From contig JBAYZO010000006.1 of the NCBI GenBank assembly GCA_041672465.1, positions 4,664 through 68,663 of the forward strand: a DNA stretch of 64,000 nucleotides, written 5' to 3'. The position numbers were made by a program, and so were the translations under genes. Under the pieces are notes generated by a model. It saw only the letters and a list, made by a program, of their open reading frames with translations. It did not search any database and was not told the DNA's origin. Source of the DNA: UBA1206 sp041672465. GTDB lineage: Bacteria > Bacillota > Clostridia > Oscillospirales > CAG-382. This document shows, one piece after another, positions 1 to 7,401 of the stretch; within the stretch, counting starts at the first letter, position 1; each line of letters opens with the position of its first letter.

Positions 1-1589
1 ACGGCGGCTATGTCCCGCGCAGGCTTAACCGCGCCGGCGGCAAGGCTGACGAGGGAGTCCATATCCACGCCGTCAAGGTTTGCCTCAAGCTGGCGGGAGA
101 GCGAGAGGTGCTCGGCTTTGAGCTCGCCCGCTTCCACCGAAAGGTTTAGCATTTTTTGAATAAGCAGCCCGTAAGTGGCCTCTTCTTCGGGAAAATAGCG
201 CTTAACCCGCGTTTCTATTGATTTTTTCAGCCCGTTAAAACTCTTGGCGTCTTCCGAATATGACTTTTCAAGCGAGTTTAGCTGATTACGCGCTTCCTCC
301 GCTTTAACTTTAACGATTGGAAAATCTTTTGCCTTTTTATAAAACTCCACTTTTCCGCTTATCCCGAGCTTTTTAAGGGCGGGCGGCTGTTTTAAAAACA
401 GAAAAAACCCGACCGCGCCGAACACAGCCCCCGCCCCCGCGAAGATATGCGAAAACATGCCGAACAATTTAAAGCCATACCCCGCCCCCGCGAGAGACAG
501 CCCCAAAGCGGCGGCGAGAAGAAGTACCCCGCTTAATATGTTTCTGATCTTCAGCGACTTTTTCAGCTTTTCAATGTCGGTTTTAAAAAACGGGGTTGAT
601 TTTTCAATGCTCTCTCGCTTTTCTTCTTGGGCTTTTATTTGGGTTTCGGTTTCGTCAAGCCGCTTTTTAATAAGCGAATACTCCGCGTAATCGTTTATGA
701 GCCGGTTTACAAACTCCGTCTCGGGGATATTGCTGTCGGCAAAGCACGCCATCCGCTGTTTATATTTTTCCTCGGCCTTTAGCGCGTCGGCCGCTAAAGC
801 GTTAAGGCGGTCAAGGCGGTCTTTCGCCTCGTATTTTCTGATATTTACAATTTCTTTTTCAAGGCTTTCAAGCTTTGACTCATTAAACGCGATCTTCTGC
901 CTTTTTTCGCCGAGAGCGCTCAGCACCCCGTCAAGCCGGCGCTTTGTCTCTACCGAGTCGGTAAGTTTTTCCCCGTAACTTTCGAGCCGAGCCTCAAGGT
1001 CGGGGATAAACCCTCGGTTTTGGTTGTTTTTAAGGGCCGCTTTCGCCTCTTTAAGCCTTTTCGCGGCGCGTTCGGCGGAGGTTTTCTCGTCTGCCGAAAA
1101 CATAAGGTTTTGAATTTGCTCGGCAAGCGCCCCGTCGCCGCCTTTCGGCTGGTAGAGCTGTTTAAAAAATAAAACCTTCTGGAACGATTCCTCGCCCACG
1201 CCGAAGAAAACCTCCCCCGGCACCATTCCCGTGAAAAGCGACTTCCTTGTAAAATAATCAAAAACATCAACCGTTTCCTTGGTGTCCGACTGGGTTCTTT
1301 CCACCCGGAACTTCCCATTTGGGGTGGTGATGGTTATGGCGCCCGCCGCTTTTCCGCCGCCCCAAGGCATTTGAAGCAGCTTTTCGTTTTCTGAAATCGA
1401 CTGCTTGCGGAGACCGGAAAAGCCGTAAAAAACAAACTTAATAAACCCGGCAAGGGTAGACTTCCCCGCCTCGTTTGGGGCGCAGAGCAGGTTAAGCCCT
1501 TTTTGGGGGGAAATCGACAGGTTTTTTATCTTGCCGAAAGCGGCAATATCAATTCTGTCAATACACAAACCATGAATTTGGCTATCCAT
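1..1589 (-). CDS. yhaN: YhaN-like AAA/SMC-type ATPase (partial, C-terminal end beyond window)
   Basis: ATPase partner of the adjacent YhaO nuclease; the pair resembles SbcC/SbcD-type DNA-end processing proteins. The frame opens at ATG 1589 and runs off base 1, so about 529 N-terminal residues are present and the C-terminal Walker B half is missing. A Walker A motif (APNEAGKST) lies at about residues 37-45. Long charged helical stretches follow, and at about residues 340-395 there are two hydrophobic segments, a feature of the YhaN family rather than SbcC. The ATG overlaps the last 8 bases of yhaO, so translation is probably coupled. The family assignment is solid; the exact substrate is inferred. 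Confidence 0.85.
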   Translation of the reverse strand, partial: MDSQIHGLCIDRIDIAAFGKIKNLSISPQKGLNLLCAPNEAGKSTLAGFIKFVFYGFSGLRKQSISENEKLLQMPWGGGKAAGAITITTPNGKFRVERTQSDTKETVDVFDYFTRKSLFTGMVPGEVFFGVGEESFQKVLFFKQLYQPKGGDGALAEQIQNLMFSADEKTSAERAAKRLKEAKAALKNNQNRGFIPDLEARLESYGEKLTDSVETKRRLDGVLSALGEKRQKIAFNESKLESLEKEIVNIRKYEAKDRLDRLNALAADALKAEEKYKQRMACFADSNIPETEFVNRLINDYAEYSLIKKRLDETETQIKAQEEKRESIEKSTPFFKTDIEKLKKSLKIRNILSGVLLLAAALGLSLAGAGYGFKLFGMFSHIFAGAGAVFGAVGFFLFLKQPPALKKLGISGKVEFYKKAKDFPIVKVKAEEARNQLNSLEKSYSEDAKSFNGLKKSIETRVKRYFPEEEATYGLLIQKMLNLSVEAGELKAEHLSLSRQLEANLDGVDMDSLVSLAAGAVKPARDIAA

Positions 1590-2736
1590 TTATGTTTATT
1601 TCCTCCTCGCCGAAATCAATTACATTTCTGTCATGCAGCGCGGAAATGCCGTATTTCAAGGCGGCGAGCGTAACGGCGTACTCGTCGCTGCCGGCGTCGC
1701 ATTTGCCAAGCCTTTCGGTCATTCGGGAATAAAAAACCCCTCTGAGCGTTGTGTCCTTTTCAAGACCGGTTAAGTTAATCTCCGGGAAAGTGGAGTCGAT
1801 AAGTTCCATCTGAAACGGATAGCCGTACCCCTTGCCGACTTCCGCGGGGGAAATCACAAAAGGCTCGCTCACGGTGCCCGTCATAATAATTCGTATAGCG
1901 GTATCGTTGCCGAACGGGCGGACTTTTGCCCTTATAATGTCAATTGCCGACGATTTGCTTACCGCTTTGCTGATGTCTACATTCAGCGTTTCATATCTCC
2001 TCCGCGAGAGCTGAATTGTCTTGAGGTTGACTTCCCCTTTGCCTATCGTGCCTATAAGGGCGCCGTGGTGGCCGGGCTCGTCAAAGCTCCTGCCCTCGAT
2101 ACAGCCGGGGTAGGCGTAAGACGTGTTCCCCTCTTTTAAAACGCCGGTTGGCATATGTATATGCCCCAGCGCGATATAGTCAAAGCCGGAGGCGGCGATT
2201 TCCTGTTTTGTTATAGGCCCGTTTTTAGACGACGGCGAGGATGTGTCCCCGTGACACACCAAAATATTAATCGCCGACATATCAAGCGGCCCGTACCCCA
2301 CGACGGGGCTTGACATAAACACCATATCGGTAAAACCCACCCCATAGACGTTAACGCCCAGCTCGGGGATCGGCACTTTTTCTCTGTTCCCGCCAAAAAT
2401 ATGGACGTTGGGAGGGAAAGGGACGGTTTTATAAAACGATGAGTCGTTAATTGGGTCATGGTTCCCGGGGGAAATAAAAAACCTGCAGCTCGGGAAAGAG
2501 TTAAATTCGCTTATAAGCAGTTCCGCCGTGTCTTTTGTGACATATTCGGTGTCAAAAAGGTCGCCGGAAATGAAAAACAGCTTTATCATCTCCTGCTTTG
2601 CAACCATTATCGCCGAGGTAAAGGCGCTCCTTAGCTCTATCTTTCTCTGTTCGGCTTGCGCGGGGCCGGAAAGGGAAAAAGGCGAATCGAGATGGAGATC
2701 GGCGCAGTGAAAAACCCTGACGCTCAGTTGAACCAC
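1582..2736 (-). CDS. yhaO: YhaO-like metallophosphoesterase, putative DNA repair exonuclease
   Basis: Calcineurin-like phosphoesterase of 384 residues, the nuclease partner of YhaN. Metal-binding motifs appear in family order: DLHLDSP near residue 13, GDLFD near residue 58, GNHD near residue 92, and GHIHMP near residue 194. The best start is GTG 2736, with a purine-rich stretch just upstream. It lies 60 bases downstream of pgeF and overlaps yhaN by 8 bases, so yhaO-yhaN form an operon, possibly co-transcribed with pgeF. A role in double-strand-break or replication-linked DNA processing is inferred from the SbcD-like family. Confidence 0.88.
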   Translation of the reverse strand: MVQLSVRVFHCADLHLDSPFSLSGPAQAEQRKIELRSAFTSAIMVAKQEMIKLFFISGDLFDTEYVTKDTAELLISEFNSFPSCRFFISPGNHDPINDSSFYKTVPFPPNVHIFGGNREKVPIPELGVNVYGVGFTDMVFMSSPVVGYGPLDMSAINILVCHGDTSSPSSKNGPITKQEIAASGFDYIALGHIHMPTGVLKEGNTSYAYPGCIEGRSFDEPGHHGALIGTIGKGEVNLKTIQLSRRRYETLNVDISKAVSKSSAIDIIRAKVRPFGNDTAIRIIMTGTVSEPFVISPAEVGKGYGYPFQMELIDSTFPEINLTGLEKDTTLRGVFYSRMTERLGKCDAGSDEYAVTLAALKYGISALHDRNVIDFGEEEINING

Positions 2737-2796
2737 CGCCTTTCAAAAGTCGTGTAATTATTAATTATTTTTATCGCTTATCTATAATAATGATTT

Positions 2797-3609
2797 TTAT
2801 GTTTGCTTTGACTTCGGGGTAATAAACGCCGCCATCGCTCCCCTGTTTACCCCCTGACGGCGGTGGGAGAAAAACAATTCTTCCTCACAACAGGTGCAGA
2901 GGTTACAGATCTCAATATTTTCTTCTCTAAGACCGGCGTTTATAAGCCGCTTTTTAATGGCTTTCGGGATATCAAAGAAAACGCTCCCATCGGTTTTTAC
3001 AAACGCCTCTCCGCAGTCGGGGAAAAGCCCGTAAAATTCCTCCCCCACGCTAAAACAGCAGCTTTTGACCGAAGGGCCGAGCGCGGCTATGATTTCCGCC
3101 GGGTCTGCTCCCATGCCCGTCATGATTCCCGCCGCTTTTTCGGATATTCCCTTTTGCGTCCCCCGCCAGCCCGAGTGAAGAGCGGCGGCGGTGTTTGTTT
3201 TTTTGTCGTAAAGGAGAACCGGCACGCAGTCGGCAACCCTTACCGATATAACCATATCCTCGCGGGTTATAAGCCCGTCCACCCCGCGCCCGAACGGCGG
3301 TTTTGTTATCCCTATTCCTTTGTGGTAAAGTTCGGCGACCACAATTTCGTCCGTGTGAAGCTGGAACGTCAGGCAGGTTTCCTCGGGCGTCTTCCCAAGA
3401 AGCGACGCCGCGAGTAAATAGTTTTTATAGATATTTTCGGGGTCGTCTTTGGTCTCCCCCGCGTAATGGGCGAAGTTAAGGCTTGAAAAGCACCCGCTGC
3501 TCACCCCGCCGAGCTTTGCGGTAAAGGCGTGGGGAACGCCGAAAGAGTCAAACAGCGGAGAGGTGAAAAATAAAAACGGCTTGTCGTGACTAATAAAAGT
3601 TTTGGAAAT
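2797..3609 (-). CDS. pgeF: Laccase-domain purine nucleoside phosphorylase (YfiH/PgeF family), apparent ATT start
   Basis: Multicopper-oxidase-like fold enzyme of the YfiH family; members act as purine nucleoside phosphorylases/adenosine deaminases and were earlier called polyphenol oxidases. Family motifs are QLHTDEIV, ADCVPVLLYD and LHSGWRGT, with His/Cys zinc ligands. The only canonical start in frame, GTG 3504, would remove the conserved HAFTAKLGG segment. The frame stays open upstream to a stop just before a Shine-Dalgarno AAGGAG at 3615-3620; eight bases after it is ATT 3609, giving 270 residues, the normal family length. A TTGATA-N17-TATAAT promoter lies about 50 bases upstream. The ATT start is inferred; the extended frame is directly visible. 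Confidence 0.82.
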   Translation of the reverse strand: MSKTFISHDKPFLFFTSPLFDSFGVPHAFTAKLGGVSSGCFSSLNFAHYAGETKDDPENIYKNYLLAASLLGKTPEETCLTFQLHTDEIVVAELYHKGIGITKPPFGRGVDGLITREDMVISVRVADCVPVLLYDKKTNTAAALHSGWRGTQKGISEKAAGIMTGMGADPAEIIAALGPSVKSCCFSVGEEFYGLFPDCGEAFVKTDGSVFFDIPKAIKKRLINAGLREENIEICNLCTCCEEELFFSHRRQGVNRGAMAAFITPKSKQT

Positions 3610-3659
3610 ACGCGCTTCTCCTTACGGGATATGTTTGAGGGAAATACCCTTCCTTTTGA

Positions 3660-3688
3660 ATTATAGCAGAACGTTTTAATATTATCAA
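3660..3688 (-). promoter_or_regulatory. Sigma-A promoter of pgeF
   Basis: On the minus strand, TTGATA (3688-3683), a 17-base spacer and a perfect TATAAT (3665-3660). Transcription should begin near 3653, leaving a leader of about 44 bases before the proposed ATT start at 3609; a GTG start at 3504 would leave about 150 bases. Confidence 0.7.
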
Positions 3689-3763
3689 GCGAATAAAGTC
3701 ATTTTCTGCATGATGCAAACGCTAAAATACCTTAAAATTTTATGCCTTTGGGCGTTTTTTCTA

Positions 3764-3792
3764 TTGACAAGACGCGTCCGGCTTGCTATAAT
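3764..3792 (+). promoter_or_regulatory. Consensus sigma-A promoter of the tRNA-Met/tRNA-Glu unit
   Basis: Perfect TTGACA (3764-3769) and perfect TATAAT (3787-3792) separated by 17 bases, 14 bases before the mature 5' end of tRNA-Met. It is divergent from the pgeF promoter. Confidence 0.9.
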
Positions 3793-3805
3793 ACACAAGT
3801 CACGC

Positions 3806-3882
3806 GGCGGAATAGCTCAGCTGGCTAGAGCATCCGGTTCATACCCGGCAGGTCGTTGGTTCAAATCCGACTTCCGCTACCA
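3806..3882 (+). tRNA. tRNA-Met (CAT), elongator type
   Basis: A 77-base cloverleaf: acceptor GGCGGAA pairs with TTCCGCT, anticodon CAT in the loop GTTCATACC, T loop GTTCAAATC, and an encoded CCA end. The 1-72 position is a G-T pair and the D arm lacks initiator features, so it reads as the elongator. Confidence 0.95.
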
Positions 3883-3933
3883 TTTTTTAAAGCCTTTTAA
3901 CTGCCGCCGCCTTAGCGCCGAAAAAGGCGAAAA

Positions 3934-4008
3934 GGCCCGTTGGTCAAGTGGTTAAGACACCGCCCTTTCACGGCGGTAACAGCAGTTCGAACCTGCTACG
4001 GGTCACCA
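3934..4008 (+). tRNA. tRNA-Glu (TTC)
   Basis: A 75-base tRNA with anticodon TTC (loop CTTTCAC), acceptor GGCCCGT pairing with ACGGGTC (one G-T pair), T loop GTTCGAACC and encoded CCA. It follows tRNA-Met by 51 bases and probably shares its promoter. Confidence 0.95.
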
Positions 4009-4010
4009 TA

Positions 4011-4049
4011 AAAGCACGCACACGCTTAACGCGGCGGCGTGCTTTTTGT
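4011..4049 (+). terminator. Rho-independent terminator after tRNA-Glu
   Basis: AAAGCACGC (4011-4019) pairs with GCGTGCTTT, followed by a T run at 4043-4047, starting three bases after the tRNA. Confidence 0.8.
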
Positions 4050-4331
4050 CAAAAAAAGCCGGGGAGCGTATCGCGAAAAAACTCCCTCCGCGGCGGTTTT
4101 TGAACATTCTTTTACCTTTCCTTGTATATTTTTCCCAACAAACTAAACTAAAAGTGTTATAAAACATATATAATAACGCTTGTTTTTTTTTGTATAAAGT
4201 AGTATTATTAGGTTGTGTTTTTCTCTCTTCCGAAAAAAAGCGGAGTTTGACCCCCAAACACAGGAAAAAAACGGGAGAATTTCATTCATAAAACTCAACA
4301 CGGCAATACGCCAAAAGGCAAGGATATAACA
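4050..4331. other. Intergenic region with no identified gene
   Basis: About 280 A+T-rich bases between the tRNA terminator and the first ABC exporter. A TATAAT occurs at 4169-4174 but no convincing -35 lies 16-18 bases before it, so the exporter promoter is only suggested. Open frames here are short and look like shadows. Confidence 0.4.
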
Positions 4332-6614
4332 ATGACTGAGCTTAAAAAGTTCCCGCCGTCGGTAGTGGCGTTCTTTGGGGAAAAAGGCATTCCCAAGGAC
4401 GAATGTATCATAACCATGGAAAGCGACATGGGTGGGGACGGCGTTTATAAAAACGTTTACATACTCCTGACAAAAGAAAAAATAGCGGTTGCTGAAGGGT
4501 TTATCACTTTTGAGGGTAAAGCGAAGCAGGACAAAAGGATCGAATACTTCAACTGCAACCGTTTTGAGGAAATCCCCATAGAAAAGTGTGAAAGCTTTTC
4601 TGTGGAGTTGTTTATTTCCGGCGGCAGAGCAGTTTGCGAAACAAGCGGGAAGACAAAAGAAGTTTTCAGATTTACCTCGTCTTTTAAGCACGACGCCAAT
4701 GTGCTCTGCAACGCCGCGAATCAGCTTAAAAAAGACGGCAAAGTAGACGAGGAAAAGCTAAAGGGCGAGAGCGAGGAATCAAGGTTTTGCCCCACCTGCC
4801 ACCGCCGCTACCCCGACCCGGACCGCAAGATTTGCCCGAAATGTATGGAAAAAGCAAAGCTTGTAAAACGGCTCTCGGTGCTGTTTTTAAAGTACAAATA
4901 CTATATATTTCTTATTTTTATCGCTTTCGGGCTTGTGGCGAGCCTTGGGATTGTCGCCCCCTATGTGTCAAACGACGTGTTTTACAACAAGGTTTTGGCA
5001 AAGGGCGGCTCCATGTACGGGAAAATAGGCACCGTTGTGCTTATGATAATAGGAGTGCGGCTGTTGTCGCTTGTCATTTCGGTAATCAACGGCATTTTGA
5101 ACGCGAAAATTTCCGCCGAAGTCGTATATGACCTTAAAAAAACCATTTTCAACACTATCGGCGGGCTTTCGCTGCGGTTTTTTACCAACCGTCAGACCGG
5201 CGGACTTATGACGCAAATCAACTCGGACGCCACCACGATATACTGGTTTTTCTGCGACGGTTTCCCTTATCTTGTGACAAACATACTTCAGCTCCTCGCG
5301 GTGCTGGTTGTCATGCTGACCATGGACCCGCTGCTGACGCTTTACACTTTTATAACAATTCCCATTTTTGTTGTCGCCTTTAAACTCACCTTTACCATGT
5401 TCAGCAAGCTCCACGCGCGTTCTTATTCAAAACGCCGGTCGTTTAACTCGTTAATCTCGGACGTGCTCAACGGGATGAGGGTGGTCAAGTCCTTCTCAAG
5501 GGAAGAGGCCGAAATAAAAAGGTTTCAGGACCGCTCGCAGGCTCAGGCGGACGCGCAAACCACAATAGGAGTCACCGCCAATAAAATATTCCGTATGCTG
5601 GGCTTTTTAATGAAGATAGGCATTTATGTCGTCTGGGGCGTGGGGGGCTGGCAGGTTATGAAGCACACCGGCAGCCTTAACTACGGCAAGCTTATGACTT
5701 TTATCGCCTATGTGGGGATGATCTACGACCCGCTTGACTTTTTCGCCGACGTCTCAAACTGGTGGTCGGAATGTCTTAACGCCCTCCAGCGGCTGTTTGA
5801 GATAAGCGACTCCATACCCGAGGTAAAAGAGGCGGAAAACCCGGTGGTGTTTGACAAAATACTCGGCAAAGTGGAATTCAAAGACGTTACTTTTTCCTAT
5901 GAGGAAAACAGAACCGTCATTGACAACATATCTTTTTCAATCCCCGCCGGCGATACCCTTGGCATCGTGGGCAAAACGGGGGCGGGAAAGTCAACGCTCG
6001 CCAATCTTCTCACCCGGCTGTACGACCCGAATATGGGCGAGATATTTATCGACGACGTTAACCTTAAAAACCTTTCGTTTGACTCGCTCCGCCGCGCCGT
6101 TGCCATTGTGTCTCAGGAAACTTATTTGTTCAGGGGAACGCTGATGGAAAACATTCGCTACGCGCGCCCCGACGCCACAAATGAGGAGGTTATCGCCGCC
6201 TCAAAAATCGCCTCCGCCCACCAGTTTATAATCAAATACCCCGACGCCTACGAAACCATGGTCGGCTTTGGGTATAAGGAACTCTCCGGGGGCGAAAAGC
6301 AAAGGGTGTCTATCGCCCGCGCGGTTTTAAAAAACCCGAGCATTCTTGTGCTTGACGAGGCGACCGCCGCCATGGATACCCAGACCGAAAGGCAGATTCA
6401 AACGGCGCTTGACAACCTGACCAAAAACCGCACCACCATAATTATCGCGCACAGGCTTTCAACCCTCCGCGACGCCGACAGCCTTATTGTCCTTGAGGAC
6501 GGCAAAGTGCCGGAAAAGGGCTCGGCTACCGAACTGCTTAAGAAAAAGGGCAAATACTTTGAGCTATATAAAATGCAGGCGCAGGCGCTAAAGACTATTG
6601 GAATTGAGGAATGA
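4332..6614 (+). CDS. ABC exporter half-transporter with N-terminal domain and zinc ribbon
   Basis: A 760-residue type I ABC exporter, inner membrane with cytoplasmic ATPase. Residues 1-145 form a soluble domain not usual for exporters, then a four-Cys zinc ribbon (C153, C156, C168, C171), then six expected membrane segments from about residue 190. The ATPase domain shows Walker A GKTGAGKST (about 546-554), Q loop SQETYLFRGT, signature LSGGEKQ, Walker B ILVLDEAT and switch His in IAHRLS. It is followed by a DUF1854 gene and a second exporter of the same architecture, so a heterodimer is likely. The substrate is unknown; toxin, lipid or peptide export are all possible. Confidence 0.85.
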   Translation: MTELKKFPPSVVAFFGEKGIPKDECIITMESDMGGDGVYKNVYILLTKEKIAVAEGFITFEGKAKQDKRIEYFNCNRFEEIPIEKCESFSVELFISGGRAVCETSGKTKEVFRFTSSFKHDANVLCNAANQLKKDGKVDEEKLKGESEESRFCPTCHRRYPDPDRKICPKCMEKAKLVKRLSVLFLKYKYYIFLIFIAFGLVASLGIVAPYVSNDVFYNKVLAKGGSMYGKIGTVVLMIIGVRLLSLVISVINGILNAKISAEVVYDLKKTIFNTIGGLSLRFFTNRQTGGLMTQINSDATTIYWFFCDGFPYLVTNILQLLAVLVVMLTMDPLLTLYTFITIPIFVVAFKLTFTMFSKLHARSYSKRRSFNSLISDVLNGMRVVKSFSREEAEIKRFQDRSQAQADAQTTIGVTANKIFRMLGFLMKIGIYVVWGVGGWQVMKHTGSLNYGKLMTFIAYVGMIYDPLDFFADVSNWWSECLNALQRLFEISDSIPEVKEAENPVVFDKILGKVEFKDVTFSYEENRTVIDNISFSIPAGDTLGIVGKTGAGKSTLANLLTRLYDPNMGEIFIDDVNLKNLSFDSLRRAVAIVSQETYLFRGTLMENIRYARPDATNEEVIAASKIASAHQFIIKYPDAYETMVGFGYKELSGGEKQRVSIARAVLKNPSILVLDEATAAMDTQTERQIQTALDNLTKNRTTIIIAHRLSTLRDADSLIVLEDGKVPEKGSATELLKKKGKYFELYKMQAQALKTIGIEE

Positions 6615-6624
6615 TTTTTTACGA

Positions 6625-6691
6625 GCAACTTTTTGTCTTTGCAGTTTAATAAACTGCAATTTCGCTAAAGCGAAACCGACAAAAACATTGC
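6625..6691 (+). repeat. Dispersed palindromic repeat (three-way-junction element), copy A
   Basis: Outer arms GCAACTTTTTGTC and GACAAAAACATTGC enclose two adjacent hairpins: TTGCAGTTTA with its complement (6639-6659) and TTTCGCT with AGCGAAA (6660-6675). It is the reverse complement of the element repeated at 59970-60148, more than 53 kb away. It starts 11 bases after the exporter stop codon. It may act as a transcript 3' structure, but it has no T run like a standard terminator. Confidence 0.75.
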
Positions 6692-6769
6692 GGTTCTCTA
6701 AATAAATAAGTACTAAGCGTAACCACAAAAAGCTTGTATACCGATAGAAAGAAAGGACTGGTTATAAAA

Positions 6770-7354
6770 ATGCCGGAAAATTCAATTAATGCTAAAAACG
6801 ATTATTTGGAAATAATTGAAATAATATACCTCTCCCCCGAAAACGCCGAGTTTTATGAGACCGAAAACGGTTTTCCCTGCGTCAAGGCCTTTATTCCTCC
6901 TGTCAAGAAAGACGACCTTGAGGAAGAAGCCTCCAAAGACCCCGTATGGCAGGACTTGGGGCGGGCGTTTTTCCACCGCGCTTTTCCCTTTGACGACGCC
7001 GAAAACTTTATTTCCGTCACCGACAAGGACGGCAACGAGTACGGAGTCATAAAAAGCCTTGACCTGTTTGACGGGGCGGGGAGAGATATTATTGAAAAAG
7101 AGCTTAAGCGAAAATATTTTACCCCTGTTATCACAAAAATACTGTCTTTAAAAGAGCGGTTCGGCTATTCCTACTGGGAAGCCGACACCAATCACGGCAG
7201 AATGTCGTTCGCCATGCACGACACTTACAGGAATATCGCCAAGGTTTCTGAAAGCCGGCTAATTTTAACCGATGTTGACGGAAACAGATTTGAGATCCCT
7301 GACGTCTTCGGGCTTGACAGAAAAAGCTTTAGAAAAATAGAGCTTTATTTGTAA
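6770..7354 (+). CDS. DUF1854 family protein associated with ABC exporters
   Basis: A 194-residue soluble protein of the DUF1854 family; no catalytic residues are known. Family landmarks are the central FTPVITKILSLKERFGYSYW region and the C-terminal LTDVDGNRFEIPD. No membrane segment or signal peptide. ATG 6770 is preferred over a possible TTG 6734 because the family N-terminus fits and GAAAGGA lies 12 bases upstream. It lies between two ABC exporters, a placement known for DUF1854 genes (for example exporters linked to cyanophycin metabolism in other phyla); no cyanophycin gene is seen here. A regulatory or substrate-loading role for the exporter is inferred only from position. Confidence 0.8.
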   Translation: MPENSINAKNDYLEIIEIIYLSPENAEFYETENGFPCVKAFIPPVKKDDLEEEASKDPVWQDLGRAFFHRAFPFDDAENFISVTDKDGNEYGVIKSLDLFDGAGRDIIEKELKRKYFTPVITKILSLKERFGYSYWEADTNHGRMSFAMHDTYRNIAKVSESRLILTDVDGNRFEIPDVFGLDRKSFRKIELYL

Positions 7355-7401
7355 CCCCAACCGCAAAAACTTTTGCAAATTTGATAAGGAATGATAACTA
7401 T

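Noticed and set aside
2863..3417. Long plus-strand open frame opposite pgeF
   Set aside because: It is a shadow of the pgeF coding strand; no Shine-Dalgarno or recognisable protein features.
3504..3609. Frameshift in pgeF
   Set aside because: The upstream coding signal is in the same frame as the body of the gene, so a frameshift is not needed; only a canonical start is missing.
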